Below, one piece after another: positions 42,424-51,606 of a DNA stretch of 64,000 nt. The notes beneath the pieces were generated by a model. It was not told where the DNA came from and made no database searches. It saw nothing but the letters and a program-made list of their open reading frames with translations. Origin of the DNA: Caballeronia temeraria (lineage in GTDB: Bacteria; Pseudomonadota; Gammaproteobacteria; Burkholderiales; Burkholderiaceae); assembly GCF_001544795.2 (NCBI RefSeq), contig NZ_FCOI02000017.1:1-64000 (forward strand), given 5' to 3'. Position 1 is the first letter of the stretch. Each line of letters begins with the position of its first letter. The position numbers and the translations under genes are program-made.

Positions 42424-43781
42424 TGAATCCAACTCCTCCGCTGCAGGACGACGCCAGCCGCTTCACGCACGCGTTGCGCTTCGACATGCTGCCCGATGCG
42501 GTCGTGCGCGATGCGCAGCGCCGTCTCCTCGACCTCTTCGCCGTCGCGGCGGCGGGCACATCGACGCGCATGTCGTCGATTGCGCGCGAGCACGCGCTCG
42601 ATTGCTTCGCGGCGGGCCGCACGCCCGCGCGCATATTGTTCGACGGACGCATCGCGAGCGCGGCGGGAGCGGCCTTCGCGGGCGCGGCAACCATCGACAG
42701 TTTCGACGGTCACGACGGCCACGCGCTCACCAAGGGGCACGTGGGCGTCACCGTGTTACCCGCGCTGCTCGCGATGACCGAACGCGTGCCCGGCATGGGC
42801 GGGCGCGAGTTCATCGTGCAGACGGTGCTCGGCTACGAACTCGGCACGCGCGCGGGCATCTCGCTGCATGCGACGAGCCGCGAATATCACACGTCGGGCG
42901 CGTGGAATGCGCTCGCGGCGGCGGCCATCGCGAGCCGCGCGCTCGGTTTCGACGTGCCGATGACACGTCATGCGCTCGGCATCGCGGAGTATCACGGGCC
43001 GCGCTCGGACATGATGCGCTGCATCGATCATCCGACGATGCTGAAGGACGGCTCGTGCTGGGGCGCGCTCGCGGGCATCAGCGCGGCGCTGCTCGCCTCG
43101 CGGGGCTTCACCGGCGCGCCGGCGACGACCGTCGAACGCGACGCGCCCGCGATCTTTGCCGATCTCGGCGAGCGCTGGCTGATCCTCGAACAGTATGTGA
43201 AGCCGTATCCGGTATGCCGCTGGGCGCATCCGTCGATTGCGGCTGCGCTCGCGGTGCGCGCGCAGGCTGCCTTCGACGCGACCAACATCGAACGTGTGGA
43301 AATCGAAACTTTTCACGAAGCGAAGCGCCTCTGGTCCGACGCGCCGCGCACCACCGAGGAAGCGCAATACGGTGTGCTGTTTCCCGTCGCCGCCGCGTTG
43401 CTGCATGGCCGCGTGGATGCGGACACCATCGGCGAAGAAGGACTGATCGATCCGGCGGTGCACGCGCTGCTGCCGCGCCTCGTCACGTACGAGCGCGCGG
43501 ACTTCAACGCGGCGTTTCCCGCCGAGCGCTGGGCGCGCGTGACGGTCGAACTGCGCGATGGCCGGCGCCTCGATTCCGGCGCGATGCAGGCGAGCGGCGA
43601 TCCCGCGCGCCCGATGACGCCCGAAGCCGAACGCGGCAAGTTCCGCGCGTTGACCGGAGCGCGCTTCGGCGCACGCTTCGCAAGCGAACTCGAAGCCGCC
43701 GTCGATGCGCTCGCGGAACCTCACGCGAGCGCATCGACGCTATGCGAACTCGTGCTGAACGCGCCCAACCTTACGCAATAA
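42420..43781 (+). CDS. MmgE/PrpD-family protein
   Basis: 453 residues, the usual length. Family landmarks: LDLFAVAAAGTSTRM, ATIDSFDGHDGH, KGHVGVTVLPALLAM, SGAWNALAAAAIAS, and KPYPVCRWAHPSIAA in the lid domain. Known members are 2-methylcitrate dehydratase, cis-aconitate decarboxylase and iminodisuccinate epimerase; they eliminate or epimerise at a carbon next to carboxylates. None of the known functions fits a betaine pathway directly, so this is the most puzzling enzyme of the cluster. It overlaps the reductase stop (ATGATGA) and is followed 8 bases later by a flavoprotein gene. Confidence 0.92.
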   Translation: MMNPTPPLQDDASRFTHALRFDMLPDAVVRDAQRRLLDLFAVAAAGTSTRMSSIAREHALDCFAAGRTPARILFDGRIASAAGAAFAGAATIDSFDGHDGHALTKGHVGVTVLPALLAMTERVPGMGGREFIVQTVLGYELGTRAGISLHATSREYHTSGAWNALAAAAIASRALGFDVPMTRHALGIAEYHGPRSDMMRCIDHPTMLKDGSCWGALAGISAALLASRGFTGAPATTVERDAPAIFADLGERWLILEQYVKPYPVCRWAHPSIAAALAVRAQAAFDATNIERVEIETFHEAKRLWSDAPRTTEEAQYGVLFPVAAALLHGRVDADTIGEEGLIDPAVHALLPRLVTYERADFNAAFPAERWARVTVELRDGRRLDSGAMQASGDPARPMTPEAERGKFRALTGARFGARFASELEAAVDALAEPHASASTLCELVLNAPNLTQ

Positions 43782-43789
43782 GGGTCTCG

Positions 43790-45418
43790 ATGGACAACGA
43801 AGCCATGCAAACGCCGTTCTACGATCCCGCATCCGTCGCGGGCAAGGCGCCGCCCGTCGATGAATCGACCGATCTGCTGATCGTCGGCGCGGGTCCGGCG
43901 GGCATCGCGGCTGCGCTCGAAGCGGCCGGACGCGGCGTCAGCGTGACGCTCGTCGATGAAAACCCGGTGCCGCTCGACACGATGGGCGAGGACGTGCCGC
44001 TGCATTTCGGCGGCCGCATGGGCGCTGTGGCCGGCAACGCAAACGCGATGCTCGAAGCCATGCTCGACGCGCGCCCCGAACTCGGCGATGCGCTGGAAGC
44101 GGGCGTCGACGTGAAGCTCGGCACGGCGGTCTGGGGCCTCTTTCCGCACGGCCCGGCGAGCGCGTGGATGGACACGCACGTTGCCGGTCTCGCCGATGCA
44201 TCGCGTACGTGGCTCATCGCCTTCAAACAGGTGATCGTCGCCTCCGGACGGCGCGACATGGGCCTCGCCTTCGAGGGCTGGCAGCGTCCCGGCGTGATGG
44301 GCGCGAGCGCCGCGTGGCGGCTCGCCGTGCTCTACGGCGCACTCGATGCGCGCCGCGCCGTACTGGTCGGCAGCGACACGGACGCGCTGAACATCGCTGT
44401 CGATCTGATGGCGCGCGGCGTGCGGATCCTAGCGGTGATCGAACAGTCCGATGCGATCGTCGGCGACGCCGCGCTGGCGTCGCAACTCGAAGCGGGCGGC
44501 GCGCGCTTGCTCACGCGGCACGTCGTGCGGCACGCGCGCGGCGATGCGTACGGCGTCACCTCGGTCGAGGCGGCATCGCCACATGCGGACACATCGGTCA
44601 CGTTCGAATGCGATACCGTGCTTCTCGGCATCGCCGCGCTGCCCGCGATCGAACTGCTCGAAGCGGCCGGTTGCGCCACGACATTCGATGCCGCGCGCGG
44701 CGGTCACGTCGCCAATGTCGATGCGATGCAGCGCACGTCGCTGCCGTTCGCGTATGCGGCGGGCGACTGCGCGGGCGTGTGGGCATCGAAGAGCCGCGAT
44801 GACGGCGTCGCGCGGGAAGAAGGCCGGCGCGCGGCGCGTTCGGCGCTCGACGCTCCGGGCGTTTGCGGCACCGCACGCGTCACGCAGCCCGACGCGCCCG
44901 CGCACGACATCGCCGCTTCGCGCGTGGCGTGGGTGCGCGCGAGCGTGCTCGGCGCGGCGGGCGAGCCGTTCGTGTGCCAGTGCGAGGAAGTCACCGCGCG
45001 CGAAATCCTCGACGTGCGACCGCCGCGTTATCTCGACTGGCATCCCGCCGACGCGGCGCATGACACGCGCGGCGTCGCCGGACTCGCACTCAGCGGCCCG
45101 CCGAATCCCGATGCGGTCAAGCGGCTCACGCGCGCCTGCATGGGTCCGTGTCAGGGCCGTCGATGCCGCGAACAAGTGGCGGCGCTGCTCGCGATCGGCT
45201 CCGGCTGCGCGCTGCCGCGCATTCCGCTCGCGACGTTCCGCGCGCCGGTGCGTCCGCTCGCGCTGCGGCAACTCGCAGACGTGGCCGAAGCCTCGTCGAC
45301 GGGTCCGCATTGGGACAGCTGGTTCGGCATGGCGTCGCAGTGGGTGCCGTTCTGGCGCGTCGATCCGCTGTATCGAGCGGGCACGCGGCAGAACGGAGAA
45401 CCGGTGGCGAGCGAATAG
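43790..45418 (+). CDS. FAD/NAD(P) oxidoreductase with BFD-like [2Fe-2S] domain (HcnB/OoxA-like)
   Basis: 542 residues. N-terminal FAD motif LLIVGAGPAGIAAALEAAGR (about 29-48), a second nucleotide fold (AVLVGSDTDALNIAVDL), FAYAAGDCAGVW, and a C-terminal BFD-like cluster domain with CQCEEVTAREI and RACMGPCQGRRC. This is the architecture of the alpha subunits of opine oxidases, HCN synthase (HcnB) and hetero-oligomeric amino-acid dehydrogenases, which oxidise secondary amines with a DAO-type partner. The start ATG 43790 is chosen after the MmgE stop; the same frame is open far upstream only as an overlap artefact. The DAO gene that follows is the likely partner. Confidence 0.92.
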   Translation: MDNEAMQTPFYDPASVAGKAPPVDESTDLLIVGAGPAGIAAALEAAGRGVSVTLVDENPVPLDTMGEDVPLHFGGRMGAVAGNANAMLEAMLDARPELGDALEAGVDVKLGTAVWGLFPHGPASAWMDTHVAGLADASRTWLIAFKQVIVASGRRDMGLAFEGWQRPGVMGASAAWRLAVLYGALDARRAVLVGSDTDALNIAVDLMARGVRILAVIEQSDAIVGDAALASQLEAGGARLLTRHVVRHARGDAYGVTSVEAASPHADTSVTFECDTVLLGIAALPAIELLEAAGCATTFDAARGGHVANVDAMQRTSLPFAYAAGDCAGVWASKSRDDGVAREEGRRAARSALDAPGVCGTARVTQPDAPAHDIAASRVAWVRASVLGAAGEPFVCQCEEVTAREILDVRPPRYLDWHPADAAHDTRGVAGLALSGPPNPDAVKRLTRACMGPCQGRRCREQVAALLAIGSGCALPRIPLATFRAPVRPLALRQLADVAEASSTGPHWDSWFGMASQWVPFWRVDPLYRAGTRQNGEPVASE

Positions 45419-45476
45419 CGGCATCGTTTTTACGTCGACATAACCAGGCCAATCACGCAATCGAAGGCACGCAAGC

Positions 45477-46664
45477 ATGAACACATCGGCAGCAGGCAAA
45501 CTCAAGGGCGCATCGGTGGTCATCGTCGGCGGCGGCGTGACGGGGCTCTCCGCGGGATGGTGGCTCGCGCGCGAGGGCATCGACGTGCTCGTGCTCGAAG
45601 CGGGCATGATCGGCTGGGGCGCGTCGGGACGTAACGGCGGCGGCTGCTCGCATCATCACAGCCCGCTCTTCATGGAAGAGCAACGACTCTGGCCGATGAT
45701 GGACGACCTGCTCGGCTATCCGACGGAGTTTTGCCGCGAGCGCATCCGCATTGCGCTCGACGAGCATCAGTTCAGGCTGTATCGCCGGGCGCTCGAAAAC
45801 GGCGAGCATCACGGCCTGCGCTCCGAAGTCCTCGATGCAAAACAGGTGCGCGAACTCGTGCCGCTCGCGGGCGATAACGTGCATGCGGGATATTTCTATC
45901 ACTTCGGCGGACATGCGAATCCGCATCGCACGTTGCAGGCTTATGCGTGGGCCATGGAAGATCACGGCGCGCGCATCCTGCAACATACGCCGGCGACAGG
46001 CTTCGTCATGCAAGGCGGGCGCGTGAGCGCCGTGCAGACACCGAACGGAGACTTCGCCTGCGATCATCTCGTGATCGCGGCCGGGCCGCATACGGGCGTG
46101 CTTGCGGCGCAACTCGGCATCGACGTGCCGCTGGCGGCGGCGCGCGCGGAGATGATCGTTACCGAGCCGCTTCCGCTGATGCCGCTAGGCGGCGTCGACG
46201 GTAACGGCCTCTACGGACGGCAGACGCTGCGCGGCAATCTCGCGTTCGGCGGCGGTCCGCACGAATGGATCGGACTCGATGACGTGCGCAACGTGCGTGC
46301 GCATTCGACGCCGCTTCAATGCAGCATCGCCGCACGGCTCGCGGCGCTGCTGCCGAAGGCCGCGCACGCGAAGGTCATCCGCAGTTGGGCGGGCTATATC
46401 GAGAACACGCCGGATGGACGGCCCGTGATCGATCGTCCGGTTGCGCAAGATAACGTGACGGTCGCGACGCTATCGAGCGTGGGCTTCGGCCTGTCGCCGG
46501 CGAGCGGGCACGCGATCCGCGATCTGGTCGTCGACGGGCGATGCGGATTCGCCGATCTTTCGTCGCTGTCGCTTGCGCGCTTCGCGCATCTGGAACCGGA
46601 CTGGCGTGAACTTCAAGGCTGGCTGCCGCTGCGAGCCACGGCGCCGGTGCTCGAAACCGCATAG
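45477..46664 (+). CDS. DAO-family FAD-dependent oxidoreductase (amine/amino-acid dehydrogenase)
   Basis: 395 residues. FAD motif VVIVGGGVTGLSAGWWLARE (14-33), then GWGASGRNGGGCSHHHSPLF, the FYHFGGHANPHRTLQAYAW substrate-domain strand, and a C-terminal TPDGRPVIDRP with FGLSPASGHAIRDLV closing the FAD site. The family includes glycine oxidase, sarcosine oxidase beta, D-amino acid dehydrogenase and opine oxidase beta subunits. It probably oxidises an N-alkyl amino acid arising from Rieske demethylation, together with the upstream HcnB-like subunit. It converges on the AraC-type regulator gene. Confidence 0.92.
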   Translation: MNTSAAGKLKGASVVIVGGGVTGLSAGWWLAREGIDVLVLEAGMIGWGASGRNGGGCSHHHSPLFMEEQRLWPMMDDLLGYPTEFCRERIRIALDEHQFRLYRRALENGEHHGLRSEVLDAKQVRELVPLAGDNVHAGYFYHFGGHANPHRTLQAYAWAMEDHGARILQHTPATGFVMQGGRVSAVQTPNGDFACDHLVIAAGPHTGVLAAQLGIDVPLAAARAEMIVTEPLPLMPLGGVDGNGLYGRQTLRGNLAFGGGPHEWIGLDDVRNVRAHSTPLQCSIAARLAALLPKAAHAKVIRSWAGYIENTPDGRPVIDRPVAQDNVTVATLSSVGFGLSPASGHAIRDLVVDGRCGFADLSSLSLARFAHLEPDWRELQGWLPLRATAPVLETA

Positions 46665-46669
46665 GCGCG

Positions 46670-47746
46670 TCACGATCTCGGCTGCGCCGCGCGCAACTCC
46701 GTCGGACTGATGCCGTACGCGCGGCGCACCCAGCGCGCCAGATGCGACGGCGACGCGAATCCCGTCGCCACGGCGACATCAGCGACGGGCACGCTCGAAT
46801 AGGTCAGCATGTCGTGCGCGCGCTCCAGCCGCAACTGCACGTAATAGCGCGCGGGCGTCGCATTCAGATGCCGCAGGAACAGACGCTCCATCTGCCGCGA
46901 CGTCATGCCGATGGCCGAGCCGATATCGTTGATCTGCAACGGCGTCTCGACATGCGCGCGCATCATTTCAATGGCCCGGCGGATGCCGCGAGGCAAACTC
47001 GCGTGGTTCTGATCGCGCCAGCCGCGCTGATCGTCGGCGGTATCGCGCATGCGTTCGTGGTGAAACTGATTGGCGACGCGCACCGCGAGATCGCTGCCGT
47101 GCTGCGTCTTGATGAGATGCAGCATCATGTCCATCGCGGCGATGCCGCCCGAGCACGTCATGCGGTCGCGATCGATCTCGAACAGCTTGCTGCTGCATAG
47201 CAGATCGGGAAACGCCTCCGTGAAGGCGGGGAGATTTTCCCAGTGGATCGTGCAATGGTAGCCGCCGAGCAAGCCCGCGAGCGCGAGCAGATAGGTCGCC
47301 GTCGAAAGCGAACCGATGACCGCCTGCGTACGCGCCGCGCGCTTCAACGCCGCGACGAAGGCCGGTTCGAGAGCGGGCGCGAGACGCAAGCCGCCGCAGA
47401 CGAACACGTAATCGGCGTCCTTGTACACGTCGTCGAACGTGCGCGCCGCGAGCGCAATGCCGCTCGACGAATGCACCGGCTCGCCGTCGAGACTCGCGAG
47501 CGTCCAGTCGTAAAGCGTGTCGCCCGCGAGGCGATTGGCCGAGCGCAGCGGCTCGATGGCGGACGAGAGGCTCATCATCGACAAGCCGTCCGCGAGCAGA
47601 AACACGATCCGGCGCGGCCCGGCATCGGACGAACGAGAGTGAGAGATCAAAGCGCGGCGCGTGAGATGGACGATGAAAACCTCCGCGTAAGCGAAGGCGC
47701 CTTGTTCAATGCGTGTGCGCGTCATTATCGCCGCGAAAATACCCAT
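46670..47746 (-). CDS. GlxA-type AraC regulator (class I amidotransferase-like sensor)
   Basis: 358 residues. An N-terminal DJ-1/PfpI-like domain (FLLADGLSMMSLSSAIEPLR to GGIAAMDMMLHLI, residues about 45-225) is joined to an AraC/XylS DNA-binding domain with two helix-turn-helices (INDIGSAIGMTSRQMERLF, then VADVAVATGFASPSHLARW). GbdR, CdhR, SouR and ArgR of pseudomonads share this architecture and activate betaine, carnitine, sarcosine or arginine catabolism. The location in a betaine-like cluster agrees. The start is uncertain: ATG 47746 or 47725, neither with a clear ribosome-binding site. Divergent from a LysR gene across 52 bases. Confidence 0.93.
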   Translation of the reverse strand: MGIFAAIMTRTRIEQGAFAYAEVFIVHLTRRALISHSRSSDAGPRRIVFLLADGLSMMSLSSAIEPLRSANRLAGDTLYDWTLASLDGEPVHSSSGIALAARTFDDVYKDADYVFVCGGLRLAPALEPAFVAALKRAARTQAVIGSLSTATYLLALAGLLGGYHCTIHWENLPAFTEAFPDLLCSSKLFEIDRDRMTCSGGIAAMDMMLHLIKTQHGSDLAVRVANQFHHERMRDTADDQRGWRDQNHASLPRGIRRAIEMMRAHVETPLQINDIGSAIGMTSRQMERLFLRHLNATPARYYVQLRLERAHDMLTYSSVPVADVAVATGFASPSHLARWVRRAYGISPTELRAAQPRS

Positions 47747-47798
47747 GCGAACAGAGCGCGGCGAGGCTTATACGGCAGAATGGGCGCGGGAGGAAACC

Positions 47799-48800
47799 AT
47801 GCGAAACACTTTCGTCGGGGTAGACCTGCGTGCATTGCAGGCGTTCGTCGCGGTCTGCGAAACGCGTTCGATGACCGAGGCCGCGCGCGTGCTGGGCGTC
47901 ACGCAAAGCGCGGTGAGCCAACTCATCGCGGCACTTGAACGCGAACAGGGGGTGGCGCTGTTCGATCGCGAGTTCAGGCCGGTGCGGCCCAACGCGGCGG
48001 GCCGCATTCTGCTCGAACAGGCGGGCGGGCTGCTCGAACATGCGCAGGCGGTTTCGCATAACGTGCGCAACGCGACAAGCGAAGGCGTGCCGAGCCTGCG
48101 CATCGGCTGCGTGGATTCGTTCGCGGCGAGCGTCGGGCCGCATCTCGTGCAGCGCCTGTCCGATCGCATGAAGACGCTTTCGATGTGGTCCGGCCTCACG
48201 CCGACGCTCAGCGAACAACTTGCCAATCGCGAACTCGATCTCGCCATCTGCACCGAAGCGACGCTCGATCCGCGCCGCGTCGAATTGCGTCCGCTGTTCT
48301 CGGAGACGTTCGTCGCCGTTGCGCCGAAAACGTTCGGCGCGGGCCGCAAGCCGTGCGACTTTCACGACGTCGTGCGCGAACTGCCGCTGTTGCGTTACAC
48401 GGGACGCTCGCTGATCGGCCAACAGGTCGAGCGGCTCGTCAAGCACATGAACTTCCATGCGCCCAACCGCTACGAGTTCGACGACACCGATCCGCTGCTC
48501 AGCCTCGTTGCGTCCGGTTTCGGCTGCGCGATCACATCGCCGCTGTGTCTGTGGCAATCGCGCGCGCATCTGCCGGACGTGACGGTCGTGCCGCTGCCCG
48601 CCACGCGCATCGGGCATCGACACTTCTACATTCTCACGCGCCGCTCCGAATGGTCCGCGATGGCCGATGCCGTGTCGCGCGAGTCCATCGCGGTCGCGCG
48701 CGACGTGATCGCGCCGGGATTGCTCGCCGCCCTGCCCGGCATGCCCGCTGAACTCTTCGACGTCTACGCGCATGACTTCGATGCGCAAGGCGCAGCATGA
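47799..48800 (+). CDS. LysR-family regulator (paralogue of 34347-35327)
   Basis: 333 residues, start ATG 47799 after GGGAGGAAACC (frame open to 47709). Winged helix DLRALQAFVAVCETRSMTEA with TQSAVSQLIAALEREQG. The effector domain shares LRIGCVDSFAASVGPHL, MWSGLTPTLSEQL, LIGQQVERL, FDDTDPLLSLVASGFGCAI and PLCLWQSRAHL with the LysR at 34347. The two paralogues flank the importer/oxygenase genes, this one also heading toward the TauABC-type importer. It likely controls one or both transport operons. Confidence 0.94.
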   Translation: MRNTFVGVDLRALQAFVAVCETRSMTEAARVLGVTQSAVSQLIAALEREQGVALFDREFRPVRPNAAGRILLEQAGGLLEHAQAVSHNVRNATSEGVPSLRIGCVDSFAASVGPHLVQRLSDRMKTLSMWSGLTPTLSEQLANRELDLAICTEATLDPRRVELRPLFSETFVAVAPKTFGAGRKPCDFHDVVRELPLLRYTGRSLIGQQVERLVKHMNFHAPNRYEFDDTDPLLSLVASGFGCAITSPLCLWQSRAHLPDVTVVPLPATRIGHRHFYILTRRSEWSAMADAVSRESIAVARDVIAPGLLAALPGMPAELFDVYAHDFDAQGAA

Positions 48801-48832
48801 AATTAGCGGAACTGCTTCAAAACATAAGAGTT

Positions 48833-48847
48833 TCTGATTTGGTCAGA
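48833..48847. promoter_or_regulatory. LysR-type operator candidate before the TauA-like gene
   Basis: TCTGA-TTTGG-TCAGA, a perfect 5-5-5 inverted repeat consistent with T-N11-A, sits about 85 bases before the binding-protein gene and 33 bases after the LysR stop. Its geometry equals that of the box at 35437, though the half-site sequence differs. Confidence 0.45.
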
Positions 48848-48931
48848 TAGCTTAATGACGGGGCGACGTTCGCTACTACCATCGCAAACAGACCGCCGGC
48901 CCCCCACCTCTCATTCAGACAGGGCATAACG

Positions 48932-49954
48932 ATGACAAGCAATCGCCGTACATTTCTAAAGCAGGCATCCTGGATCGGCGCGGCTGCGGCCACGGCGGGT
49001 TTCAGCGCGGGATTCGCGCCGCTCGCGCGCGCGGCAACGACCTTGAACTACGGCGGCTCGGCGTGGCTCGGGCACTACGCGGCGTATGTCGCGATGAAGA
49101 CCGATATCTTCACGAAGCTCGGCATTGACTGCCGCTGGCAATCGTTCTCGACGTCCTCGGCGCGCATGGGCGCGGTGATGGCGGGCAATATCGATATCGC
49201 GGGCACGGGCGTCGTCTCGGCGCTCGCGCTGATGGCCAACGGCGCGAAGCAATTTCAACTCATCTCCACACCCAATAACTTCGGCAAGTCCGAAGGGCTG
49301 CTCGTGCGCAGCAATGTGAAATCGCTCGCGGATCTCAAGGGCAAGAAGATCGGCGTCACGTATGCATCGAGCTCGCATGTGCTGCTGCTCGACGTGCTGC
49401 GTCAGGCCAACATGGACCCGGCCAAGGACGTGAGCATCATCAATCTGCCCGCGAACGAACTGCTCACCGCTTATCGCGGCAATCAGATCGATGCCGCCGC
49501 CGCATGGACGCCGACCTTCGACCGCATCAAGGCGCTGCCCGACACCAAGCTCCTGCTCGACGATTCGTCGTTCTCGCTCTACAAGCAGTATCAATTGACG
49601 CCGGGACCGGACGTGCTGCTGGTGCGCACGGCGTTCGCGAGCGCGCATCCCGAGGTGCCGAAGGCCTTTCTGCAAGGCATCGCGCAGGCCAGCGACATGA
49701 TGACGCAAAGCCCCGAAAAGGCGGCGCCCATTCTGATGACGCTCACGAATCTGTCCGAAGACGAGCAACTGGCGATCCTCAAGCAGACGCAGTGGTATTC
49801 GCACGCGCAGCAGAAAGCGCTTTTCGTGAGCAGCGGCGGCAAGCCGGGACCGTTCGTCGATGGCGTGCAGAAGCTCTCCGACATGCTCGTCGATCTCAAG
49901 CAGATCGATCAGTCGCCGAAGGTGGCGGACTGGATCAACGCAACTTATCTGTGA
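48932..49954 (+). CDS. TauA/SsuA-type ABC substrate-binding protein with Tat-like signal
   Basis: 340 residues. The N-terminus has a twin-arginine motif NRRTFLKQ (R5-R6) and the core IGAAAATAGFSAGFA, with cleavage near LARAAT, so it may be exported folded by Tat. The mature part shows the NMT1/SsuA fold: LNYGGSAWLGHYAAYVAMKT, VMAGNIDIAGTGVVSAL, DLKGKKIGVTYASSSHVLLL and NQIDAAAAWTP. Ligands in the family are sulfonates, taurine, nitrate, thiamine precursors and some aromatic acids. It leads an operon of permease, ATPase, flavoprotein and ETF genes, so its ligand is probably the substrate of that flavoprotein. Confidence 0.93.
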   Translation: MTSNRRTFLKQASWIGAAAATAGFSAGFAPLARAATTLNYGGSAWLGHYAAYVAMKTDIFTKLGIDCRWQSFSTSSARMGAVMAGNIDIAGTGVVSALALMANGAKQFQLISTPNNFGKSEGLLVRSNVKSLADLKGKKIGVTYASSSHVLLLDVLRQANMDPAKDVSIINLPANELLTAYRGNQIDAAAAWTPTFDRIKALPDTKLLLDDSSFSLYKQYQLTPGPDVLLVRTAFASAHPEVPKAFLQGIAQASDMMTQSPEKAAPILMTLTNLSEDEQLAILKQTQWYSHAQQKALFVSSGGKPGPFVDGVQKLSDMLVDLKQIDQSPKVADWINATYL

Positions 49955-49964
49955 GCCTCGACGG

Positions 49965-50735
49965 ATGGCATCGAATCGCAAATGGGCGGGCGGTGGCCTG
50001 CTCGTCGTCAGCGCGTGCTCGCTAATCGGGTTTTTGCTGCTGTGGGAACTCGTGTGCCGCGCGGGTCTCGTCGATGCGGTCTTTCTGCCCGCGCCATCGC
50101 AAGTGCTGGCGCGCGGCATCCGCATGTGGAATCAGCATTCGCTCGTCGACAACGTGCTCGCGTCCACGCGCCGCGTGATGGTTGGCTTTCTCGCGGCGGC
50201 GGTCGTATCGATACCGCTCGGAATCATGCTCGGCACGTCGCGCGTGGCGCGCGCGGTATTCGATCCGCTGCTGTCGTTCCTGCGACCGCTGCCGTCGATG
50301 AGCTGGATTCCGCTTTCGCTGCTGTGGTTCGGCATCACTGAAACGCAGAAGTACAGCATCGTGTTCATGGGCTCGTTCGCGCCCGCGCTGCTGTATGTGA
50401 TCGACGCGACGCGCAGCATCGATCCGATCTTCATCCGGGCGGCACGCAATCTCGGCGCGAACCGCTGGCAGGTCATGTTCGAAGTCATTCTGCCCGGCTG
50501 CATTCCGCAGATTCTCTCGGGCATGAAGGTGATTCTCGGACTCTCGTGGACTTGCGTGATCTCGGCCGAACTCGTCGCCGCGCAACAAGGTCTCGGATTC
50601 ATGATCATGAACGGACGCGAGTTCTTCCAGACCGATACCGTCGTGCTCGGCATGGTGCTCATCAGCATCACGGTGCTCGTGACGGATGCCGTGTTCCGGC
50701 TCATCGAACGCGGAGTGCTGTCATGGCAACGATGA
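49965..50735 (+). CDS. TauC/SsuC-type ABC permease
   Basis: 256 residues with about six membrane helices. LLLWELVCRAGLVDAVFLPA is the typical first helix and loop, with SFLRPLPSMSWIPLSLLWFG in the middle and the EAA loop FIRAARNLGANRWQVMFEV (about residues 155-173). It forms a homodimeric pore. The start is ATG 49965, 11 bases after the binding-protein stop. Its 3' end overlaps the ATPase gene by 13 bases. Confidence 0.94.
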   Translation: MASNRKWAGGGLLVVSACSLIGFLLLWELVCRAGLVDAVFLPAPSQVLARGIRMWNQHSLVDNVLASTRRVMVGFLAAAVVSIPLGIMLGTSRVARAVFDPLLSFLRPLPSMSWIPLSLLWFGITETQKYSIVFMGSFAPALLYVIDATRSIDPIFIRAARNLGANRWQVMFEVILPGCIPQILSGMKVILGLSWTCVISAELVAAQQGLGFMIMNGREFFQTDTVVLGMVLISITVLVTDAVFRLIERGVLSWQR

Positions 50736-51508
50736 ATCATCCGATGATCCGGCTCGAAGGCGTCGCGAAGAGTTATGGCGCGTTGCAGGTGTTGAAGGAA
50801 GTCGATCTCGATATCGCTAAGGGCGAGTTCGTCGTGCTGCTCGGCGCGTCGGGCTGCGGCAAATCGACGATGCTCAACATGATCTCCGGCTTCGAGCATC
50901 CGACGCAGGGCCGCGTCCTCGTCAACGGCAAGACCGTGAAGGATGTCGAACCCGCATGCGGCATGGTATTTCAGCAATACGCACTCTTTCCATGGAAGAC
51001 GGTGAGCGAGAACGTCGCGTTCGGGCTGAAGATGCGCGGCGTCGGCAAGGCGGAAAGGCGCGAGGCGGCGCGGCGTCATATTGAAGCCGTCGGCCTGAAG
51101 GGCTTCGAGGACAGCTATCCCGGCAAGTTGTCGGGCGGCATGAAGCAGCGCGTATCGATTGCGCGCGTGCTCGCCAACGACCCGGACGTCATGCTGCTCG
51201 ACGAACCCTTCGCCGCGCTTGACGCGATGACGCGGCAAGTGCTGCAGGAACAACTGCTGTCGCTCTATGAAAAGAGCGGCAAGACCATCGTCTTCATCAC
51301 GCATTCCATCGACGAAGCGCTGATGCTTTCCACTCGCATGATCGTGATGGGTGCGAAGCCGGGGCGCATCGTGCAGGATATCCGCAACGATCTGCCGCTG
51401 CCGCGCAGCGCCGAAGTGCAGCTCTCGCCCGCGTATCTGGAGATGAAGAAATCGATCTGGGAAACGGTGCAGGCCGAAGTCATGAAGGGACTTGAAGGCG
51501 CTTCTTGA
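50723..51508 (+). CDS. TauB/SsuB-type ABC ATPase
   Basis: 261 residues. Canonical Walker A GASGCGKST, Q-loop GMVFQQYALFPWKTV, signature LSGGMKQRV, Walker B VMLLDEPFAALDA and H-loop VFITHSIDEAL. This is the standard ATPase of sulfonate/nitrate/taurine-type importers. It overlaps the permease stop by 13 bases and precedes the flavoprotein gene by about 100 bases, so the transporter and oxidase are probably one transcript. Confidence 0.95.
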   Translation: MATMNHPMIRLEGVAKSYGALQVLKEVDLDIAKGEFVVLLGASGCGKSTMLNMISGFEHPTQGRVLVNGKTVKDVEPACGMVFQQYALFPWKTVSENVAFGLKMRGVGKAERREAARRHIEAVGLKGFEDSYPGKLSGGMKQRVSIARVLANDPDVMLLDEPFAALDAMTRQVLQEQLLSLYEKSGKTIVFITHSIDEALMLSTRMIVMGAKPGRIVQDIRNDLPLPRSAEVQLSPAYLEMKKSIWETVQAEVMKGLEGAS

Positions 51509-51606
51509 TATCGCTTCTGCCTAGCATCGTTTTCGCTTATGGATGCGGCATTGCATCAGCGAAGCGGCACACTGCACATCATCCGCATGAGAAAGGACGC
51601 GCAACA

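Noticed and set aside
42602..43789. Long in-frame extension (about 396 residues) upstream of the flavoprotein at 43790
   Set aside because: It lies entirely over the MmgE/PrpD gene in another frame, is Arg/His/Ala-rich, and has no domain resemblance; high-GC DNA gives such shadow frames.
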